A DNA stretch of 64,000 nucleotides from Burkholderiales bacterium (GCA_019749945.1 JAIEPF010000020.1:1-64000); one strand, 5' to 3'. Shown: positions 8,422 to 19,742, numbered from the stretch's first letter. Notes: generated by a model not told the origin, from the letters alone. Program-made: numbers and translations.

Positions 8422-9593
8422 GCGGGGAGTGCTTTCTCTTCAGTCCGGCGCGGCGCATAGGTTTCCCATTCGCCACAGGCCGGACAATGCCAGTAAAACT
8501 GCCGCGCACGGAAACCGCAGTGTTCGCATTTGTACATCGCCAGGCTGCGTGTGTGCTGGTGAATCAGCTGTTTAATCAGTTCCAGGTCATGGCGGCGCTC
8601 CGCGGGCACCTCCAGCAGCTGCGCTTCGAGCAGCTTGTCCAGCCCGAGCAGCGTCGGTGTACGCCGCACCTCGTCACGCATCAGCCGATAGGCTGCCTGC
8701 GCGCCGCTGCCGGCCAGCGTGGCCCGGTACACGGTATCCAGCAGGTCCATCGACGGGTATTTCTCGAGGAAACCGCGCAGCAGGTTCAGCCCCTCTTCGG
8801 CGCGCCCTTCTTCGCCATAAACTTCCAGCAGACGGTCCGCGACCAGCGAGAGATAAGCCGGATTCTGCGACTCGATGCGCTGCCAGGCCGTAATGGCCTC
8901 GGGTCGCTTGCCCAGGCCGCGCTCCAGATCGCCGAGCAGCAGGTTCGCGCGCACACACAGCCGGTGGTGCGCCAGCGCTTCGGCAAGCAGCGGCCGCGCA
9001 TCGGCAGGCCGTGACTGCATCAGTTCGCGTGCCGCCATTTCGCAGTAGAAGTTGGCGATTTCCTTCTGGAAGGAACTGCCGTTGAGGACTTCGAGTTTTT
9101 CGGCGATCACAATGGCCTTGCGCCATTCCTTTTCCTGCTCGTAGATTTCGAGCAGGAAACGCAGAGCGGCTTCGGCATGGGCCGTGCCGTCGAGCTTCAG
9201 GAACAGTTCCTCGGCACGGTCGAGCAGGCCCGCCTTCAGGTAATCCTGCGCCAGCTCCAGCACCGCCTGCAGTTTCTGCTCCTGGCCGAGGTCTTCGCGC
9301 TCGGCCAGGTTCTGGTGCATGCGGATCGCGCGTTCGACTTCGCCGCGACGGCGGAACAGGCTGCCCAGCGCGAAGTGCAGCTCGATGGTCTGCGGATTGA
9401 CCTTGGCCACTTCGATGAAGGCTTCAATCGCCTTGTCGGGCTGCTCATTGAGCAGGAAATTGAGGCCCTTGAAATAGGATGCCGGCAGCAGCCGGGATTC
9501 GGTGACGATCTGGCGGATATCGACACGCGCCGCCATCCAGCCCAGCGCAAAAAACAGCGGCAGGGTGAGCAGCCACCACAGTTCGATATCCAT
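8418..9593 (-). CDS. lapB: Lipopolysaccharide assembly protein LapB
   Basis: LapB (YciM) is an inner-membrane TPR protein that links LPS export to FtsH-dependent turnover of LpxC. The 391 residues comprise one N-terminal transmembrane segment ([18 protein letters not shown]), a row of TPR repeats from about residue 45 to 340, and a C-terminal rubredoxin-type metal knuckle (CEHC ... CPAC) of the kind needed for function in E. coli. It is immediately preceded by lapA and overlaps pyrF. Confidence 0.95.
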   Translation of the reverse strand: MDIELWWLLTLPLFFALGWMAARVDIRQIVTESRLLPASYFKGLNFLLNEQPDKAIEAFIEVAKVNPQTIELHFALGSLFRRRGEVERAIRMHQNLAEREDLGQEQKLQAVLELAQDYLKAGLLDRAEELFLKLDGTAHAEAALRFLLEIYEQEKEWRKAIVIAEKLEVLNGSSFQKEIANFYCEMAARELMQSRPADARPLLAEALAHHRLCVRANLLLGDLERGLGKRPEAITAWQRIESQNPAYLSLVADRLLEVYGEEGRAEEGLNLLRGFLEKYPSMDLLDTVYRATLAGSGAQAAYRLMRDEVRRTPTLLGLDKLLEAQLLEVPAERRHDLELIKQLIHQHTRSLAMYKCEHCGFRARQFYWHCPACGEWETYAPRRTEEKALPA

Positions 9594-9630
9594 TATGCGC
9601 GGCGCTTCAATTCAGGATTCGCGGCATGTT

Positions 9631-9918
9631 TCACAACAGGTCCGACGGCGGCAGGACGGGCGCGTCGGACTTCCGCGCGGCCGCCAGTTCGCGTTTCAGC
9701 GCGGCAATCTGCCGGCGCAATTGCAGGGTCTGAAACAAACCCGCAAGCAATCCGACCAGCACACCGGCGCAGACCGCAACCAGCAGCACCACCACCAGCG
9801 GCGCCTCCCAATGGTGTCCGAGGTAATACCGCACCGTGACCGGATCCGTGTTCACTATCGCAAATGACAGGATCAGGAGGAACAGCGCCAGCTTGAAAAT
9901 CAGCATCAGGTATTGCAT
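9631..9918 (-). CDS. lapA: Lipopolysaccharide assembly protein LapA
   Basis: A 95-residue membrane protein with two hydrophobic segments (about 5-24 and 40-65), the motif VNTDPVTVRYYLG between them, and a short basic coiled C-terminus (QLRRQIAALKRELAA). This fits the LapA (YciS, DUF1049) family, which works with LapB at the inner membrane. It lies 37 bases upstream of lapB and is separated from ihfB by a terminator. Confidence 0.9.
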   Translation of the reverse strand: MQYLMLIFKLALFLLILSFAIVNTDPVTVRYYLGHHWEAPLVVVLLVAVCAGVLVGLLAGLFQTLQLRRQIAALKRELAAARKSDAPVLPPSDLL

Positions 9919-9951
9919 GGCCCGTCGAGAATATCATGCTCCGCAGCACAT

Positions 9952-9983
9952 AAAAAAGCGGCATGGCCGTGGAGCCATGCCGC
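9952..9983 (-). terminator. Rho-independent terminator after ihfB
   Basis: On the minus strand a 10-bp stem (GCGGCATGGC / GCCATGCCGC) with a six-base loop is followed by T6. It separates ihfB from lapA. Confidence 0.85.
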
Positions 9984-10009
9984 CCAAAGGAACGATGCCT
10001 GATCGTCCG

Positions 10010-10294
10010 TTATTTCTTGATGTCGACGCGTTCGCGCAATTCCTTGCCGGCCTTGAAATGCGGCACGTATTTCGCGGGCACCTGGACACGCTCGCCCGAT
10101 TTCGGATTGCGCCCGGTACGCGGCGGTCGGTAGTTGAGCCCGAAACTGCCAAAACCCCTGATTTCGATGCGTTGCCCCTGCGACAGGCTTTTTCCCATTG
10201 CATCAAGAATCATCTTCACTGCCAGTTCGGCGTCCTTGGCCACAAGCTGCGGATAGCGTGCTGCCAGTTTCGCAATCAACTCCGACTTGGTCAT
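10010..10294 (-). CDS. ihfB: Integration host factor subunit beta
   Basis: A nucleoid DNA-bending protein that pairs with IhfA. The 94-residue protein begins [11 protein letters not shown] and carries the HU/IHF signature [21 protein letters not shown], including the proline at the tip of the DNA-intercalating arm. It follows rpsA by 15 bases, the usual proteobacterial arrangement, and is closed by its own terminator. Confidence 0.97.
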   Translation of the reverse strand: MTKSELIAKLAARYPQLVAKDAELAVKMILDAMGKSLSQGQRIEIRGFGSFGLNYRPPRTGRNPKSGERVQVPAKYVPHFKAGKELRERVDIKK

Positions 10295-10309
10295 GATGCT
10301 CCCTTACCT

Positions 10310-12040
10310 TTATTGTTGAGTATTGGCTGTATCCAGCTTGGCTTTGAGCAGGGCGCCAAGATTGGTAGTCCCCGAACTCGCCTGCTTGTTGTCCGAAGAC
10401 ATTTTCTGCATGGCTTCGGTCTCCTCCGCAAGGTCTTTCGCCTTGATCGACAGGTTGATCGTGCGGTTCTTGCGGTCGACGTTGATGATCATCGCGGTCA
10501 CCGAATCGCCTTCCTTCAGCTTGGTGCGGATGTCTTCCACGCGGTCACGCGAAACTTCCGACGCGCGCAGATAACCTTCCATGTCGCCTTCGAGGTGGAT
10601 CACGGCGCCCTTGGCGTCGATCGCCTTGACCGTGCCGGTAACCACCGAGTTTTTCTCGTGGCCGCCGACATAGTTGGTGAACGGATCACCTTCAAGCTGC
10701 TTGACGCCCAGCGAGATACGCTCGCGCTCGACATCGATCGACAGCACCTGGGCTTCGACTTCCTCGCCCTTCTTGTAGTTGCGCACGGCTTCTTCTCCGG
10801 GCACATGCCATGACAGATCCGAGAGGTGCACCAGGCCGTCGATGCCGCCGGGGAGGCCGATGAAAATGCCGAAGTCGGTGATCGACTTGATCTGACCCTT
10901 GACCTTGTCGCCCTTCTTCGAGTTCATCGAGAACTCTTCCCACGGATTCGCCATGCACTGCTTCATGCCCAGCGAGATGCGGCGGCGGTCCTCGTCGATC
11001 TCCAGCACCATCACCTCGACTTCATCGCCCAGCTGCACGACTTTGGAGGGATGCACATTCTTGTTGGTCCAGTCCATTTCGGAGACATGCACCAGGCCTT
11101 CGATGCCCGGCTCGATCTCGACAAACGCGCCGTAGTCGGTGAGGTTAGAAACCTTGCCAAAGAGACGGGTGTTGGGCGGGTAACGGCGCGACAGGCCGAC
11201 CCAGGGATCCTCGCCCAGCTGTTTCATGCCCAGCGAGACGCGGTTTTTTTCCTGGTCGAACTTCAGCACCTTGGCGGTGACTTCGTCGCCGACATTGAGC
11301 ATTTCCGACGGATGTTTGACGCGGCGCCATGCGAGGTCGGTGATGTGCAGCAGACCGTCGATGCCGCCGAGGTCGACGAACGCGCCGTAGTCGGTGATGT
11401 TCTTGACGATGCCCTTGACGGTCGCGCCTTCGCGCAGGTTCTCGAGCAGCTTTTGCCGTTCTTCGCCCTGGCTCGCTTCGAGCACGGCACGGCGTGACAC
11501 CACGACGTTGTTGCGTTTGCGGTCAAGCTTGATGACCTTGAATTCCATTTCCTTGTTTTCGTACGGCGTCGTGTCTTTGACGGGACGCGTATCGACCAGC
11601 GAACCGGGCAGGAAGGCGCGGATGCCGTTGATCATCACGGTCAGGCCGCCCTTGACCTTGCCGCTGATCATGCCGGAGACGATGTTGCCCTTCTCGAGGG
11701 CGTCTTCCAGTTCGTGCCAGGCCGCGAGGCGCTTGGCCTTGTCGCGCGACAGGCGGGTCTCGCCATGGCCGTCTTCGAGGGATTCGATGGCGACGCTGAC
11801 AAAGTCGCCGGGCTTTACTTCGATCTGGCCGCGGTCATCTTGAAATTCTTCGACAGCCACATAGCTCTCGGATTTCAGACCGGCATTGACCACCACAAAA
11901 TTGTCATCAATACGCACGACTTCGGCGGTAATCACTTCGCCGATGCGCATTTCTTTCGTCGCCAGGCTCTCTTCAAAGAGCGCGGCAAAACTCTCGGCAG
12001 GAATACCGACAGGAGCAGCTTGTTGGGTTGTTTTCATCAT
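10310..12040 (-). CDS. rpsA: 30S ribosomal protein S1
   Basis: S1 binds mRNA on the 30S subunit and is needed to initiate on weak Shine-Dalgarno messages. The 576-residue reading from ATG 12040 (or ATG 12037 directly after it) contains six S1/OB repeats, several recognisable by DYGAFV or DFGIFI. An upstream in-frame extension to 12115 was not used because its residues do not resemble S1. There is no Shine-Dalgarno before the start. S1 genes are typically started in an unusual way and autoregulated. The gene sits between cmk and ihfB as in other proteobacteria. Confidence 0.96.
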   Translation of the reverse strand: MMKTTQQAAPVGIPAESFAALFEESLATKEMRIGEVITAEVVRIDDNFVVVNAGLKSESYVAVEEFQDDRGQIEVKPGDFVSVAIESLEDGHGETRLSRDKAKRLAAWHELEDALEKGNIVSGMISGKVKGGLTVMINGIRAFLPGSLVDTRPVKDTTPYENKEMEFKVIKLDRKRNNVVVSRRAVLEASQGEERQKLLENLREGATVKGIVKNITDYGAFVDLGGIDGLLHITDLAWRRVKHPSEMLNVGDEVTAKVLKFDQEKNRVSLGMKQLGEDPWVGLSRRYPPNTRLFGKVSNLTDYGAFVEIEPGIEGLVHVSEMDWTNKNVHPSKVVQLGDEVEVMVLEIDEDRRRISLGMKQCMANPWEEFSMNSKKGDKVKGQIKSITDFGIFIGLPGGIDGLVHLSDLSWHVPGEEAVRNYKKGEEVEAQVLSIDVERERISLGVKQLEGDPFTNYVGGHEKNSVVTGTVKAIDAKGAVIHLEGDMEGYLRASEVSRDRVEDIRTKLKEGDSVTAMIINVDRKNRTINLSIKAKDLAEETEAMQKMSSDNKQASSGTTNLGALLKAKLDTANTQQ

Positions 12041-12136
12041 TGGAATCAGGAGGTTATCACACCCGTTTGAGAAACGGGAGGGTAGTTGAAAAAAGCCATG
12101 GTCCTGGCGGCCCATGACACCTGTTTACTGCCTTTA
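12041..12136 (-). promoter_or_regulatory. rpsA leader with hairpin and a CCTCCT instead of a Shine-Dalgarno
   Basis: Read on the minus strand, the leader has a perfect 7-bp hairpin CCCGTTT-ctc-AAACGGG (12062-12078) and then the pyrimidine run CCTCCT (12049-12054) about eight bases before ATG. CCTCCT resembles the anti-Shine-Dalgarno itself rather than a ribosome-binding site. In E. coli the rpsA leader is structured, lacks a good Shine-Dalgarno and mediates autocontrol by S1. A similar role here is inferred. Confidence 0.45.
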
Positions 12137-12802
12137 TTACGTTTTTTGCTGCTTTTGATACAGATGCAAGACCTGCGCCACCACGGCAGCCACCGGCAGG
12201 CCGGTGGTGTCTATTTCAATGGCATCAGCACACTTCAACAGGGGGGCCGTGGCGCGGTTGCTGTCGCGAAAATCGCGGTCGCGGATGTCCTGCAAAAGGG
12301 TCGCCATACTAGCATCGGAGTCCTTTTCCATCAACTGCTTATGTCGCCTCCGGGCCCTCTCCTCGGCGGTCGCGGTCAGGTAGATTTTAAGCCGCGCATC
12401 GGGGAACACCACCGACCCCATGTCGCGGCCGTCGGCCACCAGGCCCGGCGCCTGGCGAAAGCCGTGCTGCAACGACATCAGGGCCCTGCGCACACCCGGC
12501 AGGGCCGCCACCCGCGACGCGGCGGCTCCGGCCACCTCGCCACGGATCTGCTCCGACACGTCCCGGTTATCGACAAAGACTCGGTCTCCATTAAATTTTA
12601 CCTTTAAATTCAATGTGATATGAGTCATTTCTGAGTCATTATCGAGATTGGCTTTACGCTCTCCGCCGACAAAACCGACAATCCGGTACAGCGCCCCGCT
12701 GTCCAGATAATGAAATCCCAGTTGTTGCGCGACAGCCACCGCAATGGTGCCCTTGCCCGAAGCCGAGGGACCGTCGATGGCGATGACCGGGGGCAGGCTC
12801 AT
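12137..12802 (-). CDS. cmk: Cytidylate kinase
   Basis: It phosphorylates CMP and dCMP. The 221-residue protein opens with the P-loop [15 protein letters not shown] and has the substrate-binding [13 protein letters not shown] and the lid-region [13 protein letters not shown]. Its start overlaps the aroA stop (12799-12802), so it is probably translationally coupled to it. The aroA-cmk-rpsA order is conserved in many proteobacteria. Confidence 0.95.
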   Translation of the reverse strand: MSLPPVIAIDGPSASGKGTIAVAVAQQLGFHYLDSGALYRIVGFVGGERKANLDNDSEMTHITLNLKVKFNGDRVFVDNRDVSEQIRGEVAGAAASRVAALPGVRRALMSLQHGFRQAPGLVADGRDMGSVVFPDARLKIYLTATAEERARRRHKQLMEKDSDASMATLLQDIRDRDFRDSNRATAPLLKCADAIEIDTTGLPVAAVVAQVLHLYQKQQKT

Positions 12803-14124
12803 GCCGCAATGCCTGCCAGTACCTGGAAATAATCGGGGAAGGTCTTGGCCACGCAGCCCGGATCGTTGATGCGCACCGGCACCCCGCCCAAGGCCGCCAG
12901 TGAAAATGACATCGCCATGCGGTGGTCGTCATAGGTGTCGATGGTGGCGGGCCGCCATTGCGCCGGCGGCGTGATTTTCAGGTAATCCGCGCCCTCTTCC
13001 ACCGTCGCGCCGAGTTTGACCAGTTCGGCAGCCATCGCCGCGATGCGGTCGGTTTCCTTGACCCTCCAGCTGGCGATATTGCGCAAGGTCGTCGTGCCGT
13101 CGGCAAACAGCGCGGCCACCGCCAGCGTCATCGCAGCGTCGGGTATATGGTTGCAATCGAGATCCACCGCGCGCAGTCTGCCGCTTTTTTTTGCCGCGGC
13201 ACCGGCGCCGGCTTCAATCCAGTGTTCGCCCAAGCTGACCGCGGCGCCCATCTGCTCCAGTGCCTCGACAAAACGCACGTCGCCCTGGGTGCTGTTGCGC
13301 CCAACGCCTTCGACACGCACCGGACCGCCACCGCTGAGGCCGCTGATCGCACCGGCGGCGAGGAAATACGAGGCCGATGAGGCATCACCTTCGACATAGA
13401 GCTCGCCCGGACTGACATAACGCGCAGCAGCCGGCACCGTGAATGCGACCCAGCCGTCGCGCTCGACCGTCACACCAAACTGGCGCATCGCATTCAGCGT
13501 GATCTCGACATAGGGTTTGGAAATCAGCTCACCGTCAATGCGCACCCGCGTTTTTGTGCCGAGCAGCGGCAGCGCCATCAGTAATCCGCTCAGGTACTGG
13601 CTGGACACATTGCCGCGGATGCTCACCTCCGCCTGCGCCTTCAATTTGCCGGCATGGATTTTCAGCGGCGGGAATCCCGGATTGCCCAGGTAATCAATCT
13701 CTGCGCCCAACTGGCGCAAAGCCTCGACCAGGTCACCGATCGGCCGCTCGTGCATGCGCGCAACACCGTCGATGCCGTATTCACCGCCGCACAGCGCAAG
13801 CACCGCAGTCAGCGGCCGCACCGCGGTGCCGGCATTGCCCAGAAACAGATCAGCCTTCTTGCCCGGGAAAACGCCATTGACGCCTTGCACGGTCATTGCG
13901 CGCGGCCCTGCGGCTTCGCAACGCACGCCCAGCGCGCGCAAGGCTGTCAGCATGTAAGCCGTGTCATCGGAATCCAGCACTTCGCGCAAGGTCGTCGTGC
14001 CCTGCGCCAGCGCCGCCAGCAGCAGCGTACGGTTGGAAATGCTTTTCGAGCCGGGCAGGCGTACCGTGCCGCGCACCGCGCGGATCGGCTGCAGATCCAG
14101 ATATTGCTGTTTTGGCGCACTCAT
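12799..14124 (-). CDS. aroA: 3-phosphoshikimate 1-carboxyvinyltransferase (EPSP synthase)
   Basis: It joins PEP to shikimate-3-phosphate in the chorismate pathway. I chose ATG 14124 because it overlaps the tyrA stop as TGATG, giving 441 residues; a start seven codons upstream is possible. Hallmarks are [10 protein letters not shown], the [11 protein letters not shown] substrate loop and the late [14 protein letters not shown]. The GNAGTA sequence is typical of class I enzymes. Confidence 0.95.
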   Translation of the reverse strand: MSAPKQQYLDLQPIRAVRGTVRLPGSKSISNRTLLLAALAQGTTTLREVLDSDDTAYMLTALRALGVRCEAAGPRAMTVQGVNGVFPGKKADLFLGNAGTAVRPLTAVLALCGGEYGIDGVARMHERPIGDLVEALRQLGAEIDYLGNPGFPPLKIHAGKLKAQAEVSIRGNVSSQYLSGLLMALPLLGTKTRVRIDGELISKPYVEITLNAMRQFGVTVERDGWVAFTVPAAARYVSPGELYVEGDASSASYFLAAGAISGLSGGGPVRVEGVGRNSTQGDVRFVEALEQMGAAVSLGEHWIEAGAGAAAKKSGRLRAVDLDCNHIPDAAMTLAVAALFADGTTTLRNIASWRVKETDRIAAMAAELVKLGATVEEGADYLKITPPAQWRPATIDTYDDHRMAMSFSLAALGGVPVRINDPGCVAKTFPDYFQVLAGIAA

Positions 14125-15017
14125 CAGTTGCGCTTGATCAGCCACTTTGCCCGCGCTTTTTGCGCGGCACTGAACATCTGCTCAAGCGATTCTCCGTCGC
14201 CCGCCGCCAGCGCCGCGCGCGCGGCTTCCAGTTCGCTGATGTAGCCGTCGACTAGCGGCACCAGCGCCGCACGGTTGGCAATGCAGATGTCACGCCACAT
14301 TTCCGGCGAACTGCCGGCGATGCGCACCGTGTCGCGCAAACCGCCGCCGGAAAAACCGAGCAGCCGTTTGGCATCGCGGCGCCGCCCCAGCTGATTGACC
14401 AGCGCAAACGCCACCACATGCGGCAGATGACTGACGGCGCCGAAAATTTCATCATGCTCCGCGGCTTCAAGGCGCACGATGCGCGCGCCGCAGGCCAGCC
14501 ATGCCGCGCGCACCAGGCGTACTGCAGCGGCCTTGGTTTCCTGCTGCGGTAAAAGAATCAAATTACGGTCGCGGAACAATTCGGGAAATGCCGCGCCGGC
14601 GCCGCTGTGCTCGGTGCCGGCAATCGGATGCGCAGGTACGAATTGCGCAAAATGCGCGCCGAGGTGGCGGCGCGCCGCGGCAATCACGTCCTGCTTGGTG
14701 CTGCCGGCGTCCGTCACCACCGCATGTTTGGGCAAAGCCGGTGCGATTCGCGCAAAAATACCCGGCATCTGCCCCACCGGCGCGCCGATCAGCACCAGGT
14801 CGGCATCGGCCACCGCGCGTGCGGCATCGGTCTCGGCCTTGTCGATCACACCAAGGCGCAGCGCCAGCTGCAGGTTTTTGCGGCTGCGGCCGACGCCGAC
14901 CACCTGCTTGACCATGCGCGCTTTTTTCAGCGCGAGCGCAAACGAGCCGCCGATCAGGCCGACACCGATGACGACGAGTTTATTGATGCGCTTATTGACG
15001 TGTTTATTGGCGGGCAT
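14124..15017 (-). CDS. tyrA: Prephenate dehydrogenase
   Basis: It oxidatively decarboxylates prephenate (or arogenate) for tyrosine synthesis. The 297-residue protein has the dinucleotide fold [15 protein letters not shown] after a basic leader, the motif [11 protein letters not shown], and the substrate region [14 protein letters not shown]. It has no chorismate mutase fusion. It lies between hisC and aroA and shares TGATG with aroA. Confidence 0.93.
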   Translation of the reverse strand: MPANKHVNKRINKLVVIGVGLIGGSFALALKKARMVKQVVGVGRSRKNLQLALRLGVIDKAETDAARAVADADLVLIGAPVGQMPGIFARIAPALPKHAVVTDAGSTKQDVIAAARRHLGAHFAQFVPAHPIAGTEHSGAGAAFPELFRDRNLILLPQQETKAAAVRLVRAAWLACGARIVRLEAAEHDEIFGAVSHLPHVVAFALVNQLGRRRDAKRLLGFSGGGLRDTVRIAGSSPEMWRDICIANRAALVPLVDGYISELEAARAALAAGDGESLEQMFSAAQKARAKWLIKRN

Positions 15018-15092
15018 GACTGTTCCGTTTGGACTTGCTGCGCTGGTTCCTTACCTTACAGCTTTCCCGCGCCCACGCAACCGCCGGCGCGA

Positions 15093-16193
15093 TCAAGCAG
15101 ACAGCGTCCGCTGCAGCACTTCGAGAAAACGCGCGTTTTCGGATTCCAGCCCGATCGACACGCGCAGATGGTCGGGCATGCCGTAATTGGCGATGGGCCG
15201 CACGATGACCCCCGCTTTCAACAGCTTCTGGAATACAAGCGCCGCAGCCGGCACCTTGAAGGTGATGAAATTGCCGTAGGACGGGATGTACTGCAGCGAG
15301 AGTTGCTGCAGCCCGGCGACGATCTGCCGCATGCCGCGGCGGTTGAGATCATGGCTGTCGCGGACAAAAACTTCGTCATCGAGCGCTGCGGTCGCCGCCG
15401 CCAGCGACAGGCTGTTGACGTTGAAGGGCTGACGCACGCGGTTCATCAGGTCAGCGACACCGGGTGCTGCCAGCGCATAACCGACACGCAGGCCGGCGAG
15501 ACCGTAGACCTTGGAGAAGGTGCGTGTGATCATCAGATTCGGATATTTTTTCAGCCAGCTGATGCTGTCGTAGCGGAATTGCGGCTCGAGGTATTCGTTG
15601 TACGCCTCGTCGAGCACGATCAGCACTGTCGACGGCATCTTTGCGATAAAGGCTTCGAGCGTTGCCCCGTCGATGAAGGTACCGGTCGGATTGTTCGGGT
15701 TGGCAATAAACATCAGCCGGGTATCAGGACGCACAGCGCGCGCCATCGCTGTAAGGTCGTGGCCGAATTCGCGTGCGGGCACTGCGATGCCCTGCGCACC
15801 CATCGCCTGCACCGCCAGCGGATACACCGCGAAGGCATGCTGCGAATAAATCGCCGACAAGCCCGGGGCAAGGAATGAACGCGCCGCCAGTTCCAGCACG
15901 TCGTTGGATCCGTTGCCGAGCACGATATTGTCCTGCTCGACACCAAAGCGCCGCGACAAGGCCTGCTTCAGTTCAAACCCGTTGCCGTCGGGGTAACGCG
16001 CCAGGCCGTCGAGCACGGCGCGTATCGCCAGCGCCGCTTTCGGGCTGACGCCCAGCGGATTTTCATTGGATGCCAGTTTGACGATGCCGGCTTCCTCGAG
16101 TCCCAGCTCGCGGGCCAGTTCGGAAGTCGGTTTGCCCGGCACGTAGGGGGCAATGGCCCGGATATAACCGGGCGCGAGGTCGCAGACACTCAT
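15093..16193 (-). CDS. hisC: Histidinol-phosphate aminotransferase
   Basis: A PLP-dependent class II aminotransferase for histidine synthesis. In this position, between pheA and tyrA, the paralogue often also transaminates aromatic keto acids. The 366 residues include [15 protein letters not shown] and the PLP lysine in [17 protein letters not shown]. An AT-rich interspersed word lies 15 bases upstream of its ATG. Confidence 0.93.
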   Translation of the reverse strand: MSVCDLAPGYIRAIAPYVPGKPTSELARELGLEEAGIVKLASNENPLGVSPKAALAIRAVLDGLARYPDGNGFELKQALSRRFGVEQDNIVLGNGSNDVLELAARSFLAPGLSAIYSQHAFAVYPLAVQAMGAQGIAVPAREFGHDLTAMARAVRPDTRLMFIANPNNPTGTFIDGATLEAFIAKMPSTVLIVLDEAYNEYLEPQFRYDSISWLKKYPNLMITRTFSKVYGLAGLRVGYALAAPGVADLMNRVRQPFNVNSLSLAAATAALDDEVFVRDSHDLNRRGMRQIVAGLQQLSLQYIPSYGNFITFKVPAAALVFQKLLKAGVIVRPIANYGMPDHLRVSIGLESENARFLEVLQRTLSA

Positions 16194-16208
16194 GCTGTTT
16201 TTACCAAT

Positions 16209-16224
16209 AAAAACAAATACTTAT
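16209..16224 (+). repeat. AT-rich interspersed word, copy 2
   Basis: AAAAACAAATACTTAT, one base different from the exact 16-mer at 4807 and 55457. It lies between pheA and hisC, antisense to hisC and close to its start. Confidence 0.65.
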
Positions 16225-16258
16225 GAATTATGGTGTCACGTCGACACATTACGCCGGT

Positions 16259-17323
16259 TCAACGCGCCGCCGGATAGGAGCCCAGCACTTTCAGGAATGA
16301 AGCCTTGCGCGCCAGCGCGGCAAGCGCACGAGCCACGCGCGGCTCCTGCTGGTGGCCTTCGATGTCGACGTAGAACACGTACTCCCACAAACCGGTGCGC
16401 GCCGGACGCGATTCCAGCCGCGTCATGCTCACGCCATGTTTCGCCAGCGGCGTCAGCAGGTCGTGCACGGCCCCCGGCGCATTACGCGTCGACAGCACCA
16501 GCGAGGTCTTGTCACGGCCCGACGGTGATACCTCTTCCGCACCGATCACCGCAAAACGCGTGGTGTTTTTCGGATCGTCTTCAATATTGCGCGCCAGCAG
16601 CTTGAGCCCGTACAGGGTCGCCGCGGTACGACTGGCAATCGCCGCCGAGCGCCGATCCTTGCTCGCCAGTCGCGCCGCTTCGGCATTGCTGACCACCGCG
16701 ATGCGCTCGGCCTGCGGCAGGTTGCGCGACAGCCATTGCTGGCACTGCGCCAGGCTCTGGGTATGCGAATACACCTTGAGTATGCCGTCACGGCGTGGTG
16801 CCACGCTCATCAAACACTGTCGCACCGGCAGCATGACCTCGCCGCAGATGCGCGCCGAGGTGTTCAGCAGCAGATCCAGCGTGCGTCCCACCGCGCCTTC
16901 GGTGGAGTTTTCCACCGGCACCACGCCGTAACCGGCAGCGCCGGTTTCGACGGCGCGAAACACTTCATCAATGGATGCGTGCGGCTGCGATCCGGTGGCC
17001 GCACCAAAATGTTTGACCACGGCTTCCTGGCTGAAGGTGCCTTCGGGGCCGAGATAGGCCACGGCCATCTGCTCTTCCAGCGCACGGCAGACCGACATGA
17101 TTTCGGTGAACAGCCGGCTCAGCGCCGCGCCCGACAAGGGGCCTTTGTTCAGTTCGCGCACCCGGCGCAGCACCTGCGCTTCACGTTCGGGTTTGTAGGC
17201 TGCGGCACCGCCCTTGGCCTGCCAGGCCTGCTGCGCCAGCCTGACGCGCGCCGACAGCAGCTGCACCAGACGCTCGTCCAGCGCATCGATCTTGCCGCGG
17301 ATATCCTTCAGCGAATCAGCCAT
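16259..17323 (-). CDS. pheA: Bifunctional chorismate mutase / prephenate dehydratase
   Basis: It makes phenylpyruvate from chorismate. Residues 1 to about 85 form an AroQ chorismate mutase (IRGKIDALDERLVQLLSARVRLAQ). Residues about 88-265 are the dehydratase (VAYLGPEGTFSQEA, GVVPVENSTEGAVGRTLD). The last part is an ACT domain for phenylalanine feedback (LESRPARTGLWEYVFYVDIEGH). The 354-residue length is normal. It sits between serA and hisC in the serC-serA-pheA-hisC-tyrA-aroA series. Confidence 0.95.
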   Translation of the reverse strand: MADSLKDIRGKIDALDERLVQLLSARVRLAQQAWQAKGGAAAYKPEREAQVLRRVRELNKGPLSGAALSRLFTEIMSVCRALEEQMAVAYLGPEGTFSQEAVVKHFGAATGSQPHASIDEVFRAVETGAAGYGVVPVENSTEGAVGRTLDLLLNTSARICGEVMLPVRQCLMSVAPRRDGILKVYSHTQSLAQCQQWLSRNLPQAERIAVVSNAEAARLASKDRRSAAIASRTAATLYGLKLLARNIEDDPKNTTRFAVIGAEEVSPSGRDKTSLVLSTRNAPGAVHDLLTPLAKHGVSMTRLESRPARTGLWEYVFYVDIEGHQQEPRVARALAALARKASFLKVLGSYPAAR

Positions 17324-17355
17324 GGGCGGAGATTGGATCCAGAATCGCGTTCACG

Positions 17356-18555
17356 TTAACTCGTCGGCAGGTATCTTACCGCGAGCACGCCCTTGATCGC
17401 CGCCAGTTCCGCAATCACCGCATCCGGCACCGCGCTGTCGACATCGACCAGCGTGTAGGCCAGGTCGCCGCGCGACTTGTTCAGCATGTTGTGAATGTTG
17501 AGGCCGGCGCGGGCCAGTGCCGTGGAAATCTGCCCGACCATGTTCGGCACGTTGGCGTTGGCAATCGCCACGCGCCAGGCCGACTCACGGTGCATCACCA
17601 CGTCGGCAAAATTGACCGCGTTGCGGATGTTGCCGTTTTCGAGAAAATCACGCACCTGGTCGGCAACCATCACCGCGCAGTTGTCCTCCGCCTCGCGGGT
17701 CGAGGCGCCGAGGTGCGGCAAAGCCACGACCTGGGGATGGCCCGCGAGTTTCTGCGCCGGAAAGTCGCAGACGTAAGTGCGCAGGCGCTTGGCGGCCAGC
17801 GCCTCGATCACGGCATTGTTGTCGACGATGCCTTCGCGCGAAAAATTCAGCAGCACAGCGCCCTTTTTCAGCAAGGCTGCGCGTTTTGCGTCAATCAGGT
17901 TGCGCGTCGCCGGCACCAGCGGCACATGCAGCGTGACAAAATCCGATGCCTTCAGCACTTCCTCGATGGTATGCGCCTTGCGCACCTGAGACGGCAGGCT
18001 CCACGCCGCATCGACGGTGATCTCCGGGTCATAACCCAGCACATCCATGCCGAGCTTGATCGCGGCATCCGCCACCAGGCTGCCGATCTTGCCGAGTCCG
18101 ATCACACCCAGCGTGCGTCCCGGCAGTTCGAGACCGGCAAACTGCTTCTTGCCGTCTTCGACCAGCTTGTGCAGCGTCTTGTCATCCCCCTGCAGGCCTT
18201 CAACAAAACGCGCCGCCGGCAGCAGGTTGCGCGCCGCGATCAGCAGCGCGGCAATGACCAGTTCCTTCACCGCGTTGGCATTGGCGCCGGGCGCGTTGAA
18301 CACCGGCGCGCCGCGCAGGTTCATCCTGTCGACCGGAATGTTGTTGGTGCCCGCACCCGCGCGGCCGATGGCCTTGACGCTGGCGGGGATGTCCATCGCA
18401 TGCATGTCGTGGGAGCGCACGAGGATGGCGTCGGGTGCCGCGGTATCGCTGCCCACCTGGTAAAGCTCCGCCGGAAAACGCTGCAGGCCGACGCCGGCAA
18501 TCGAATTCAGCGTCAATATCCTCAAAGGCTCGCGCACTTTCAAAGATTCAGCCAT
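17356..18555 (-). CDS. serA: D-3-phosphoglycerate dehydrogenase
   Basis: First committed enzyme of serine synthesis. I start at ATG 18555 ([14 protein letters not shown]), giving 399 residues. The longer open frame to 18633 lies inside serC and is not protein-like. The NAD fold is [17 protein letters not shown]. The catalytic histidine is in [16 protein letters not shown]-terminal ACT domain follows ([22 protein letters not shown]). It overlaps the serC end by eight bases. Confidence 0.93.
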   Translation of the reverse strand: MAESLKVREPLRILTLNSIAGVGLQRFPAELYQVGSDTAAPDAILVRSHDMHAMDIPASVKAIGRAGAGTNNIPVDRMNLRGAPVFNAPGANANAVKELVIAALLIAARNLLPAARFVEGLQGDDKTLHKLVEDGKKQFAGLELPGRTLGVIGLGKIGSLVADAAIKLGMDVLGYDPEITVDAAWSLPSQVRKAHTIEEVLKASDFVTLHVPLVPATRNLIDAKRAALLKKGAVLLNFSREGIVDNNAVIEALAAKRLRTYVCDFPAQKLAGHPQVVALPHLGASTREAEDNCAVMVADQVRDFLENGNIRNAVNFADVVMHRESAWRVAIANANVPNMVGQISTALARAGLNIHNMLNKSRGDLAYTLVDVDSAVPDAVIAELAAIKGVLAVRYLPTS

Positions 18556-19630
18556 GCTTGCGCTCAAACTCGCGCATGCACTGCACCAGCGCCTGCACGC
18601 CTTCGATCGGCATCGCGTTGTAGATCGACGCACGCATGCCGCCGACCGAACGATGCCCTTTAAGCTGGGTCAGGCCGGCCGCTTCGGTGGCCTGCAGGAA
18701 GGCCTTGTCCAGATCGGCGCTGCGCAAGGTGAACGGAATGTTCATCAGCGAACGGTCGTCCTTCGCCACTGGCGAACGATAAAACTCGGTCTGGTCGAGG
18801 TAATCGTAGAGCAGCGCGGCCTTGGCGCGGTTGACCTGCTCCATTTTCGCGAGGCCGCCCAGTTGCTTCAGCCACTGGAACACCAGTCCGGCGACATATA
18901 TGCCGTAGGTCGAAGGCGTATTCGACATCGAGTCGTTTTCCGCCTGCACCTTGTAATCGAACACCGTCGGCGTCACCGGCAGCGCCTGCCCCAGCAGGTC
19001 GTCACGCACGATGACGATGGTCACACCCGCCGGGCCGATGTTTTTCTGCGCACCGGCGTAAATCAGGCCGTAACGCGAGACGTCCATCGGTCGCGACAGG
19101 ATGTGCGAGGACATGTCGGCGACCAGCGGCACATTGCCGGTCTCCGGCACCCAGTGGAACTCGACGCCGCCGATGGTTTCGTTGGTCGTGACATGCACAT
19201 AGGCCGCATCGGGATCGAGCTGCCACCGCGCCTGCTTCGGCGCATGGGTGTAATTGTCAGCCTCGGAGCTCGCCGCGACATTGACCTTGCAGTATTTTTT
19301 CGCGTCGGCGATGGCCTTTTTCGACCACTGCCCGGTATTGATGTAGTCCGCTTTTGTTTTCCCGCGCAGCAGATTCATCGGCACCACCGCGAACTGCGCG
19401 GAGGCGCCGCCCTGCAGGAACAGCACCTTGTAGTTCTTCGGGATATTCATCAGTTCGCGCAGGTCGGCCTCGGCCCGGGCGTGAATCTCGATGAACTCCT
19501 TGCCGCGGTGGCTCATTTCCATGACCGACATGCCGCTGCCGTGCCAGTCGAGCATTTCCGCCGCTGCCTGCTGCAACACCGGTTCCGGCAACACCGCCGG
19601 TCCGGCGCTGAAATTGAATACTCTGGACAT
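18548..19630 (-). CDS. serC: Phosphoserine aminotransferase
   Basis: A class V PLP aminotransferase for serine (and pyridoxine) synthesis. The 360-residue protein begins [18 protein letters not shown], has HRGKEF and the PLP lysine in [13 protein letters not shown]. No Shine-Dalgarno is visible before ATG 19630; the sequence there is the end of a tandem AGGATTG heptamer array. The gene precedes serA with an eight-base overlap. Confidence 0.94.
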   Translation of the reverse strand: MSRVFNFSAGPAVLPEPVLQQAAAEMLDWHGSGMSVMEMSHRGKEFIEIHARAEADLRELMNIPKNYKVLFLQGGASAQFAVVPMNLLRGKTKADYINTGQWSKKAIADAKKYCKVNVAASSEADNYTHAPKQARWQLDPDAAYVHVTTNETIGGVEFHWVPETGNVPLVADMSSHILSRPMDVSRYGLIYAGAQKNIGPAGVTIVIVRDDLLGQALPVTPTVFDYKVQAENDSMSNTPSTYGIYVAGLVFQWLKQLGGLAKMEQVNRAKAALLYDYLDQTEFYRSPVAKDDRSLMNIPFTLRSADLDKAFLQATEAAGLTQLKGHRSVGGMRASIYNAMPIEGVQALVQCMREFERKHG

Positions 19631-19635
19631 TTTTC

Positions 19636-19670
19636 AGGATTGAGGATTGAGGATTGAGGATTGAGGATTG
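19636..19670 (+). repeat. Tandem heptamer (AGGATTG)x5
   Basis: Five perfect copies of AGGATTG run from 19636 to 19670 and end five bases before the serC start codon on the minus strand. They occupy the region where a ribosome-binding site would be expected. Confidence 0.9.
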
Positions 19671-19721
19671 AGGGGGTGGTGTAAACCTGTTGCATTGCGG
19701 ATCGCCAAAAGAGGATTTACT

Positions 19722-19742
19722 CAATCCTCAATCCGCAATCCT
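19722..19742 (-). repeat. Inverted copies of the AGGATTG heptamer
   Basis: Three consecutive units, CAATCCT CAATCCG CAATCCT, are the reverse complement of the array at 19636-19670 with one mismatch. Together they could form a 21-bp hairpin in the gyrA-serC gap. Confidence 0.85.

Noticed and set aside
12041..12115. N-terminal extension of ribosomal protein S1
   Set aside because: The 25 extra residues do not resemble S1, and the leader holds a hairpin instead.
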